Assembly: GCA_003354055.1 (NCBI GenBank)
Contig: PIVQ01000073.1
Span: 1 to 17,961 of the forward strand
Source of the DNA: Desulfobacteraceae bacterium
GTDB lineage: Bacteria; Desulfobacterota; Desulfobacteria; Desulfobacterales; Desulfobacteraceae
Reading direction: 5' to 3'
DNA: 17,961 bases
Shown: one piece after another, positions 1 to 6,900 of the stretch
How the letters are laid out: every line of letters begins with the position of its first letter
Position numbering within the stretch: the stretch's first letter is position 1
Program-made: the position numbers and the translations under genes
Notes under the pieces: generated by a model
What the model saw: the letters and a program-made list of their open reading frames with translations, nothing else
The model's database searches: none
Told to the model about the DNA's origin: nothing

Positions 1-5
1 TCCAT
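1..5 (-). CDS. Start of a gene running off the left edge, probably the molybdopterin-binding large subunit
   Basis: Only the ATG (positions 5-3 on the minus strand) and two further bases are inside the window. A strong ribosome binding site, AGGAGG, lies just before it and overlaps the stop region of the 2Fe-2S subunit gene, so the two genes are almost certainly translated from one message. In xanthine-oxidase-family loci the small 2Fe-2S subunit is usually followed by the large molybdenum-cofactor subunit. The identity is therefore inferred from gene order, not from coding sequence. Confidence 0.45.
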
Positions 6-14
6 GACACCTCC

Positions 15-467
15 TTATTTTGAAGCCATTTTTGCAGCCAGGTGAATGGCGTCTTTAATCCTCGGATGGGTGCCGCAGCGGCACACCAGGTTGTCCATCT
101 CCTCGTTGATCTGCTCATCAGAGGGGTTGGGTTCCTTTGACAGGAAGTCCACGGTCTGGAGCATGATGCCAGGCTGGCAGTAGCCGCATTGAGGCACCTG
201 CTTTTCAATCCAGGCCAACTTCACCGGATGATCGTCCCGAAGGCCTTCAATGGTGGTAATCTTGTTTCCCAGGACCTCTTCAACGGCAAGGCCGCATGAA
301 CGGTAAGCCTCTCCGTCAATAAGTACCGTGCACATGCCGCATTCCTCAATGCCACAGGTATACTTCACGCTGGTAAACCCGAGGTTATCCCTCAACACCC
401 ATAAAAGGGGCGTATCCGGGGCCACATCAGTCTGCATTTTTTTACCGTTCACATATAAAGTGATCAT
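15..467 (-). CDS. 2Fe-2S iron-sulfur subunit of a xanthine-oxidase-family molybdenum hydroxylase
   Basis: This 150-residue protein has the full two-domain layout of the small electron-transfer subunit of molybdenum hydroxylases (IorA/CoxS/XdhC-like). The N-terminal plant-type ferredoxin domain carries C38, C43, C46 and C58 for the first 2Fe-2S cluster. The C-terminal helical domain carries C94, C97, C129 and C131, in CGYCQPG and CRCG contexts, for the second cluster near the molybdenum cofactor. Its role is to pass electrons from the hydroxylase active site to an acceptor. The length is typical for the family. The start is supported by AAGGAGG eight bases upstream of the ATG. The next gene begins 9 bases after its stop and is probably the catalytic subunit. 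The substrate cannot be told from this subunit alone; aldehyde, nicotinate, isoquinoline and purine hydroxylases all use similar chains. A TATAAT-like element lies about 25 bases upstream, without a convincing -35 box. Confidence 0.9.
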   Translation of the reverse strand: MITLYVNGKKMQTDVAPDTPLLWVLRDNLGFTSVKYTCGIEECGMCTVLIDGEAYRSCGLAVEEVLGNKITTIEGLRDDHPVKLAWIEKQVPQCGYCQPGIMLQTVDFLSKEPNPSDEQINEEMDNLVCRCGTHPRIKDAIHLAAKMASK

Positions 468-1008
468 GTATCCTCCTTATCCGGGATGGATTATTATATT
501 AACAAACCTTGACTGTAATTTGTTCACCGGCCAGTATCCTTGGAAAAATCGAATCGAACACTTTGAGACGCAATCTTATTGAGCATGGAAACCATAAAAA
601 TGGCACCCGGTAATTCCGGGTTGACATAGCATACAGGTTATGCACCGGATTTTTCAACCCCACTAGGTGTAATAATATTCGAATCCGTGGATAAACCACC
701 TGGGGGTAAGATCACAAGACAGCCCGAAGAGAAGTGCAGAACGATGATGTTAAGACTTGAAAGAATCTCTTTAGAAGTAGAGAGGCCTCATTCTAAACGA
801 TTTTCTTATTGAAAGTGTCATACGTTATCCTTGAATCGCTATTCAATTGATATTCTGAATAAGAAAACGACACTAAAGATGCAGTATATTAATAGTTAAT
901 TCATTGTATTACATTAAACCTTATACCCCATTAGACTTACTATATGACTAACAATAAGAATATCAATTTGATTTATGGGATGATAAAGTGGCTTAACCTC
1001 GATTACAC
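468..1008. other. Non-coding AT-rich region, no gene recognised
   Basis: I find no convincing gene here. Open frames on either strand are short, lack ribosome binding sites and resemble no family. Minor structures are two small dyads at about 605-621 (ACCCGG/CCGGGT) and 629-643 (GCATA/TATGC), and an imperfect inverted repeat. That repeat pairs the CGATTTTCTTATT arm at 798-810 with the AATAAGAAAACG arm at 858-869 and allows one bulged base. The leader of the 2Fe-2S gene occupies its left end. The rest may be decayed sequence. Confidence 0.5.
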
Positions 1009-1053
1009 TTTTGCCGGGGTGGTGGAGCTAAAGACTCTGCCACCCCGGCAAAA
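1009..1053 (-). terminator. Strong hairpin after the small Cys-rich gene, probable terminator
   Basis: Two 19-base arms (1009-1027 and 1035-1053) pair across a 7-base loop. The outer 14 base pairs are perfect, followed by two G-U wobbles and three more pairs. The hairpin sits 10 bases past the stop of the 40-residue minus-strand gene, where an operon terminator would be expected. It lacks a clean U tract on either strand, so termination is inferred from position and stability; it could also protect the RNA 3' end. Confidence 0.6.
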
Positions 1054-1063
1054 TTTACAAATT

Positions 1064-1186
1064 CTACTTTTTGGGTTTCTTGACCGGCGACTTCGATCCT
1101 TTGGCTTCATGTTTAATGATTCCAATACAGCCGCAGCCGCAATCTCTTTTTTTCTCCGGAATGTGTGTCTGTTTTTTTTCGGACAT
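1064..1186 (-). CDS. 40-residue basic protein with a CGCGC cysteine core, unknown function
   Basis: The gene is too short for routine gene calling but has strong support: AGGAGGTGAGG ends four bases before the ATG, the frame is clean to a TAG, and a strong hairpin follows. The protein is very lysine-rich (13 of 40 residues) and has three cysteines, C16, C18 and C20, in the run DCGCGCIG. It has no signal peptide and no membrane segment. Clustered alternating cysteines suggest binding of a soft metal or a thiol/persulfide role, but this is inference. It lies 78 bases downstream of the acyl-CoA dehydrogenase gene on the same strand, and the regulator of this cluster has a similar CSCGC motif, so a shared metal or thiol theme is possible. 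I do not recognise the family. Confidence 0.65.
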   Translation of the reverse strand: MSEKKQTHIPEKKRDCGCGCIGIIKHEAKGSKSPVKKPKK

Positions 1187-1264
1187 TTGCCTCACCTCCT
1201 TTCGTGTCGGATTTGACCTTATTCTCTGTGCGCCATTGCAGTGGGTGACAGAGATAAGAACACC

Positions 1265-2416
1265 TCAAATTTTCAGAGCTGCTTTGGCAATATCCTGCTT
1301 AAGCCATTCAGATGTTTTAAAATGGAGTGTCAGCCCCCGGGCATCTCTGAAAAGACGTTCAACAGCATAGTCCCGGCAATACCCATGACCTCCCATAACC
1401 TGTATGGCTTTGTTGGTGACCTCAACAGCCATTTCAGATGCATACAGCTTTGCCTTGAATCCATTTTGGGCAACGGTACCCGGTACGGCATCTGCTTCAG
1501 AGGCACACGCATTAAGATAGACTTCTGCTGCCTCGCTTCCTATAATCATGTCGGAGAGCAGGAATTGAACCCCCTGATGGACTCCGATGGGTTGACCTCC
1601 TATCATCCTTTCGCCAGCATGTTTAACGGCTTTCTCCACAGCTGCCTTTGCAATTCCTGAGCAAATGGCTGCGGCCCCGTAAAACCCCCATCCGATGAGC
1701 GATTTTCCAATAACCTGGAGCCCGTAGCCTTCATCACCGATAAGGTTTTCCGCAGGAATCCTGCAGTCCTTAAAAAACATTTCCCTTGAAGATGTGCTTC
1801 TTAACCCCATCTTCTCCTCAGCCTGACCGAATGAGAGTCCGGGCGTATCTTTCTCAACGAGAAGGGTACTCATTCCTTTCGGACCTGTTTCAGGATCTGT
1901 CCTCACCAAAACCAGATAGGCGTCCGCTTCGCCTCCGGAGGTAATAAAAAATTTGGAGCCGTTTAGACAATAGGAGTTGCCGTCTTTGATTGCCGTGGTG
2001 GAAATAGCCCCGGCATTGCTGCCCGACTCCGGCTCATGGACGGCAAAAGCCCCGAGCGCTTCGCACCTTGATAATGCGGATAACCATCTTTTTTTCAGAT
2101 AATCACTCCCTGCAACTTCGATTGCCTTTGCCAAAACCACATGGGATGTAAAGATGAGAGCTGTTGAGGCACAGGCTTTGGCAAGCTCCTGCACAACAGA
2201 TGCGAAGCATACCCGCCCTTCTCCGGCACCGCCTTCTTTTTCGGACATAACGGCAGCGGGCAGCTCAACCTCCCCTATTAAGCGAATGACGTTCCAGGGA
2301 AAAGTTCCCTTTTGGTCCGCCTCCGAAGCCTGGGGAGCAATTTGTTCCTTTGCGATTCTTATGGCAAGCTGCCTGATTTGGTCCAGTTGATTATTGGCCC
2401 TGTTCTTCGTCTCCAT
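1265..2416 (-). CDS. Acyl-CoA dehydrogenase family flavoprotein lacking the canonical catalytic glutamate
   Basis: This 383-residue protein has the normal length and fold markers of the acyl-CoA dehydrogenase family. The FAD/substrate loop is at about 124-141 (HEPESGSNAG), the beta-domain signature at 151-160 (LNGSKFFITS), and MGGHGY at 341-346 leads into RDAR at 357-360. Canonical enzymes abstract the alpha proton with a glutamate six residues after RDAR/K (YEGT). Here that position is F366 in LHFKTSEW. The alternative glutamate of isovaleryl-CoA-type enzymes, in the helix around 234-252, is also absent, as is the nearby arginine. Family members lacking this glutamate include cyclohexene-carboxyl-CoA dehydrogenases and a desulfinase, so the reaction may not be ordinary beta-oxidation. 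The start is supported by GAGGAGGG upstream of the ATG. The ArsR gene lies 101 bases upstream on the same strand. The leader contains several TTAAG/CTTAA half-sites resembling the ArsR operator, so regulation by that protein is plausible. Confidence 0.85.
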   Translation of the reverse strand: METKNRANNQLDQIRQLAIRIAKEQIAPQASEADQKGTFPWNVIRLIGEVELPAAVMSEKEGGAGEGRVCFASVVQELAKACASTALIFTSHVVLAKAIEVAGSDYLKKRWLSALSRCEALGAFAVHEPESGSNAGAISTTAIKDGNSYCLNGSKFFITSGGEADAYLVLVRTDPETGPKGMSTLLVEKDTPGLSFGQAEEKMGLRSTSSREMFFKDCRIPAENLIGDEGYGLQVIGKSLIGWGFYGAAAICSGIAKAAVEKAVKHAGERMIGGQPIGVHQGVQFLLSDMIIGSEAAEVYLNACASEADAVPGTVAQNGFKAKLYASEMAVEVTNKAIQVMGGHGYCRDYAVERLFRDARGLTLHFKTSEWLKQDIAKAALKI

Positions 2417-2517
2417 GCCTTCCCTCCTCTTCTATCGGTTAAGCGTTTAAGAAATTAATTATTTAAGCAATTACTGAAATATGAACCCCAAAAAAAAGAG
2501 GACAAAAAAAAGAGAAC

Positions 2518-2934
2518 CTATTTTTTTTTATCCAACTCATCCATCCTGCCTCGCACCTCTTCTAGCTCCTTTTCCAACTCCTTTTCCCAGTTTTTAAGAA
2601 GGTCCAATTTGTCCGGGGCCGAATCTAATTCTCCATCACGAATCTTTCCGCTTCCTTTACATCCGCATGAGCAGACTTGGGAAAGAAGTTCATGACATTT
2701 CTCCAAAGCCTCTTCGTTCACTCTATAAGGCACCCAATATCCCTTACGCTCATTGCGGACCAACCCAGCATGCCGGAGAATCTTAAGATGCTGCGAAACA
2801 GCAGAAGAAGTTATCTTAAGTGTTTCCGACAGTTCGTTCACCCCTAACGGACCCTTTTCTTTTAAAAGATCAATAATCCGTATTCGGTTTTCAACACCAA
2901 GAATTTTGAACATTTCTGCTTGCTTGAGTATCAT
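2518..2934 (-). CDS. ArsR/SmtB-family transcriptional repressor with a CSCGC motif
   Basis: This 138-residue protein has the winged helix-turn-helix of the ArsR family at about residues 5-78. The recognition helix lies around 43-56 (SSAVSQHLKILRHA) and the wing follows at KGYWVPYRV. After it come C80, H81 and the cluster C88, C90, C92 (VCSCGCKG). The last 30 residues are rich in Glu and Lys and predict as a coiled coil, giving a longer tail than minimal family members. ArsR proteins usually repress their own operon and release DNA when metal or reactive sulfur binds their cysteines. The signal here is not known. A perfect palindrome overlaps its promoter, which supports autoregulation. It heads a probable operon with the acyl-CoA dehydrogenase and the small Cys-rich protein. 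Confidence 0.9.
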   Translation of the reverse strand: MILKQAEMFKILGVENRIRIIDLLKEKGPLGVNELSETLKITSSAVSQHLKILRHAGLVRNERKGYWVPYRVNEEALEKCHELLSQVCSCGCKGSGKIRDGELDSAPDKLDLLKNWEKELEKELEEVRGRMDELDKKK

Positions 2935-2945
2935 TCAGACACCTT

Positions 2946-2965
2946 ATTTAAGTTATGACTTAAAT
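2946..2965. promoter_or_regulatory. Perfect palindromic operator of the ArsR-family gene
   Basis: The sequence ATTTAAGTTATGACTTAAAT is a perfect inverted repeat with 8-base arms and a 4-base centre. It sits 12 bases upstream of the regulator's start codon and overlaps the predicted -10 element. Its symmetry, AT-rich arms and position match operators bound by ArsR-family dimers, so it is most simply an autoregulatory site. Confidence 0.75.
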
Positions 2966-2992
2966 ACTGAACCAGATCGACCCTACTGTCAA
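2964..2992 (-). promoter_or_regulatory. Sigma-70-type promoter of the ArsR operon
   Basis: Reading the minus strand, a perfect TTGACA (2992-2987) is followed after 17 bases by CAGTAT (2969-2964) as a weaker -10 element. The -10 overlaps the palindromic operator by two bases, so a bound repressor would block polymerase. The start codon follows about 30 bases downstream. Confidence 0.55.
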
Positions 2993-3056
2993 TACTTTTT
3001 TATAAAAGCCTAATGGTAAAATGACCTGAGTTTGTGTTCTGCTACTGCCACGGCCG

Positions 3057-3103
3057 CCCCGCCGGGCACGGATACAGCAATATCACATCCGTGCCAGGCG
3101 GGG
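3057..3103 (-). terminator. GC-rich hairpin downstream of the rhodanese gene
   Basis: Arms of 17 bases (3057-3073 and 3087-3103) pair with one mismatch across a 13-base loop. An outer CGGCC/GGCCG pair may extend the stem. The hairpin lies 23 bases past the rhodanese stop, where a terminator is expected, and it separates that gene from the ArsR promoter. There is no following U tract, so it is not a textbook intrinsic terminator and could have another RNA or DNA role. Confidence 0.45.
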
Positions 3104-3126
3104 TCATATTTCGAGGCCGGACATCG

Positions 3127-3645
3127 TTATGCCGGACTGAGTTGGTTTTCTCGTCCATCGGGAAGCTCTTCTGCAAACCATCTGTCATCGCCACCCATAA
3201 CGTTATAGACTTCCGTAAACCCCATTTTCTTCATCAACTTCATAGCGATCTCGCTACGGACACCAACCTTGCAAATGACAATATAAATTTCATTTTTATC
3301 CAGTTGAAAGAGGTCATCCTTAAACGTCGAAGAAAAGAAATCCATATGCCTGGAATCGGACAGATGATAATCAAGGTACTCCTGCTCGGTCTTTACATCA
3401 AGGATAACAATGCGTTTATCCTGACTTCCCTCCTGAAGCATTTCAAGGGTCTCCATTGGCGTGATATCTTTAGAAATCCCATTATCGGCTTCATAGCCGG
3501 CCGGGAAATACATCATATTATCTTTAATCCAATTGGGGTCTGAAAACATTTGACAGGGACTTCCCTTTGAGGAACTACTATCACTGCCTATAGAGTTTGC
3601 TTCCTCTGTGCCGGCCTGGCAACCACATGCGTTGTTTAATTCCAT
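3127..3645 (-). CDS. Single-domain rhodanese (sulfurtransferase) with an extra cysteine-bearing N-terminus
   Basis: The rhodanese fold covers about residues 60-166. ILDVKTEQEYLDYH is the family entry motif, and the active-site loop CKVGVRS holds the catalytic cysteine that carries a persulfide (C125 from the start used here). Such proteins move sulfane sulfur between thiols, cyanide or sulfur carriers in the cytoplasm. The first 55 residues are not part of the domain. They contain ACGC and a further cysteine in SPCQ, separated by a serine run, and could form a second sulfur or metal site. Two ATGs are possible. The upstream one (3651) has its GGAG directly against the codon, while the one at 3645 has a six-base gap and is preferred. 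No signal peptide is seen. The gene is divergent from the RHS gene and has its own terminator-like hairpin, so it is probably transcribed alone. Confidence 0.85.
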   Translation of the reverse strand: MELNNACGCQAGTEEANSIGSDSSSSKGSPCQMFSDPNWIKDNMMYFPAGYEADNGISKDITPMETLEMLQEGSQDKRIVILDVKTEQEYLDYHLSDSRHMDFFSSTFKDDLFQLDKNEIYIVICKVGVRSEIAMKLMKKMGFTEVYNVMGGDDRWFAEELPDGRENQLSPA

Positions 3646-3679
3646 TTTCATCTCCTTCTTATGAGTTGATTTTTACACA

Positions 3680-3716
3680 AATTTTTCATTGTCTGAGTAG
3701 GAAGACGATGAAAATT
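3680..3716. repeat. Imperfect inverted repeat in the rhodanese/RHS divergent region
   Basis: The arms AATTTTTCATTGTCT and AGACGATGAAAATT pair with one bulge and one wobble around an 8-base loop. The repeat lies in the leader of the rhodanese gene and upstream of the RHS promoter. It may be an operator or an RNA hairpin; nothing in the sequence decides between these. Confidence 0.35.
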
Positions 3717-3760
3717 CTAAAAAGGATACACTTTATTTATAAAAATCAGGGATTCCCCGA

Positions 3761-3789
3761 TTGATTTCAAATTATTAAAATTCTATGAT
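3761..3789 (+). promoter_or_regulatory. Predicted sigma-70 promoter of the RHS gene
   Basis: TTGATT (3761-3766) and TATGAT (3784-3789) are separated by exactly 17 AT-rich bases. The predicted transcript would start near 3796 and carry a leader of about 115 bases before the RHS start codon. Confidence 0.5.
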
Positions 3790-3909
3790 GGCGGTATCGT
3801 AATTCTTGAGCATCATTAAAATTTCTGTTTTTCTGTTCACATCTATTCCATTTCTTTCATTATCTCAGTGAACATCACAGAATCGAAATCCAAGCCCCGG
3901 GAGGCAATC

Positions 3910-6900
3910 ATGCGAAAAAAAAGTATCTATGCATTAGCGTTAGTCCTTTTGTTAACTTTGTCATCCTTTGTTTATTCTGAACCGCTTTACGGGCCGGCAT
4001 CTTTTTCCGCAACAGAAAAAAACTGGTTCTCCAGGAATTATCACCATCTCTCCTTTCGGCATATTCAGCTTGAGACTGCTGTTAAAGAGGGTAAAATTAT
4101 TATCCGCAAGCCTTCTGATAAAAAAATCAAAAGAGGGTTAGTGGTGTTCAATCACCGATTTATCCCTTTAAAACGCCTGATCAGGGGCAATGAACCTTTG
4201 CTTGAAGTCAAAGTAAGGCTGAAAAAGTTAAACAGCCTGTTTGTTTATTTTACGGGAGAGAAGAATGCCTCAATAACCATAGAGTTAAACAGTGGTGCTG
4301 CGACTCCCGCGCCCGAGGTCATTAGTTTTTCAGCCGTTCCGGATACCATTGATCTCGGCCAGAGTCTCGACCTGCAATGGGAGGTGGAAAATGCAGATAC
4401 CGTTTCCATTGACAACAGTATCGGTGCAGTCGACACTGCCGGCTCTTTATCTGTTTCACCCACTGAATCAACAACATATACCCTGACGGCAGAGGGGCCA
4501 GGGGGAACAGCTTCAGCCGACGTTCCCGTGACTGTTAACATCCCACCGCCAACAGTCACCATTAACGTATCCCCGTCTTCTATCACCGCGGGAGAAAGTG
4601 CGGTCCTCTCCTGGCAATCTGAAGATGCATCTTCCTGTACCATAAACCCAGATATCGGACCTGTGGACCTAAGCGGTACCAGTACAGTAAACCCGAAAAC
4701 CACAACGACTTATACCATTACAGCCTTAGGGCAAAACGGAGATACTATAACCGATTCAGCGACATTATCTGTCTCAGGGCCTCCTGTGATCAATGTCGGA
4801 GCATCATTGATTCGTATCAAAAAAGGAGAGCCTGCTCAACTCAACTGGACCTCTGAGGGTGCGGACCTGGTTCACATTGACCAGGGAGTCGGCTTTGTGT
4901 CTGAAGCCGGGACGGTTTCGGTTTCTCCCGAGACCTCCATTACCTATATCATAACAGCATCAAATGCATTTGGCGCTTCAAGTGAAACCGTGAAAGTCAA
5001 GGTGCTAAGCGCACCGGAAACCCTTCCCGAAGGATCTTTCGGAATCAACTACCAGGATCTCATTCCGGAAGATGCGACACTTGAGGCCTATGATACCCGA
5101 AGGTTCTCTCTCATGACCGGGCTGGTTACGGGCATTGACGGCACTCCGGTGAACGATGTAGACATCATGGTCTTTAACCATCCTGAATACGGCACAGCCT
5201 CAACCGATGAAGAAGGCCGGTTTGCCATACCCGTGGAAGGCGGAGAAGACTTGACCCTGTCCTATGAAAAACAGGGAATGATTACCGTTCACAGAAAGGC
5301 CTATGTGCCTTGGAATGATTTTGCCGCTCTTGAAACGGTGCAAATGATTTCTGAAGATACTGTTTCAACACAAATTGTTTTTGACGGTGATGCTTCCTCT
5401 GTTTTTATCCATCGATCTACGCCAATAACGGATGAACTCGGTACCCGTTCCGTTACTCTTATTACAACCGGTGATAATCAGGCCTTTGTAACGGATAAAG
5501 ACGGCAATGATGTAGTTGAACTAAAAACCATTAATGTCCGGGCGTCTGAATACCAGACCCCGGAATCCATGCCGGCTGTTCTGCCGCCTACATCAGCCTT
5601 TACTTATTGTGCAGAGTTATCCGTTGACGGAGCCCAGCGGGTGAGATTTGAAAATCCGGTGACCGCCCTTGTGGATAATTTCTTGGGTTTTGATGTGGGG
5701 ACCCTCATCCCGGTGGGCTCCTATAACAGGGACTGCGGCTGCTGGATCCCTGAAAACAATGCCTGGGTGGTCAGGCTGTTGGATACGGATGCCGACGGCA
5801 TTGTCGATGCAATGGATGTAGACGGAGATGACCAACCCGATGATTTGAACCGGGACGGCTCTGTAAATGATGAGGCCACTGGCCTGGATGATCCGGATGA
5901 ATACCAGCCTGGGAAAACCATGTGGCGTTTTTTGGCGAAGCATTTTTCGCCTTGGGATACAAATAGCCCTGCAAATTTCCCTCAGGGAGCAATAGACCCG
6001 AACTCAAATCGTCTCCCCTATGTGGACAAACAAAAATTAGAAGAGGATGATTGTAAAAACGACATTAACTCATATGTTGAAGAACGAAGCCGTATTTTCC
6101 ATGAAAGCATTCCCATTCCGGGTACGGGGGTGAATCTCCACTATTCAACGGTAAGCCTGTCAGTCAATAAAACCGAGATAAACATACCTGTATCAGGGGA
6201 TACCGTTCCAGAGACCCTTGAAGGGATAAGCCTTGTGATAGATATTGCCGGGAAAGAATATTCATACTCGTTTGACCCGTTACCTAATATCAATCATCAG
6301 TTTTTATGGGATGGGCTTGACGTCTTCGGCAACACTGTGACGACTCCTGTTCAGGCAAAAATTAAAATCCATTTTCTATATAGAGGGTATCTTGGCACTT
6401 CTTCAAAAGATTTTTATGCAGAGTTTGTTAAATTGTTTGCTAAATATCCAGAGATTTATACCCCGGTTGATGCACGATTAAATCTAAAAAAAACACAATC
6501 CCATATCGTAATATTAGATCCGCCAAAGATAAGTACCGGAACATATTTACGTACGCTGGCAGAAGGCTGGACGCTTTCCAACCATCATTTTGTAAGCGCC
6601 GTGGATCCTGCTGTATTGCACAAGGGCGATGGGGGGACTGTCAGCAGCTTTAACCCGGAATATAAATATATGCGAACGGATGATTTTAATCTTATAGATC
6701 CGGTCGGGGGAACCGGAAGAAGTGGTTTCTCAGGAGACAATGGCCCGGCCACCCAGGCGGAATTCGACGGTCCAAATAGCATTGCGGTTGATGCAGCCGG
6801 GAATGTATATATTGCAGATACCTATAACCGGAGGGTTCGAAAAATAGATACCCAAGGTGTGGTGACAACCATTGCAGGAAATGGGGATTACGGGGATCCG

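Noticed and set aside
620..650. Perfect TTGACA in the non-coding region as a promoter
   Set aside because: No -10-like element lies 16-18 bases downstream on that strand and no gene follows.
499..699. 66-codon open frame on the minus strand upstream of the 2Fe-2S gene
   Set aside because: It has no ribosome binding site, its sequence looks unlike any family, and it lies across the leader and likely promoter of the real gene.
944..1216. 90-codon open frame on the plus strand opposite the small Cys-rich gene
   Set aside because: It lacks a ribosome site, runs through the strong hairpin, and is opposite a minus-strand frame with much better start and stop context.
3646..3651. First ATG of the rhodanese gene
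   Set aside because: The GGAG motif touches this ATG directly; the next ATG, six bases on, has normal spacing.
3868..3909. Upstream GTG start for the RHS protein
   Set aside because: It has no ribosome site and would place 14 charged residues before an otherwise ideal signal peptide; the ATG at 3910 has GGGAGG at good spacing.
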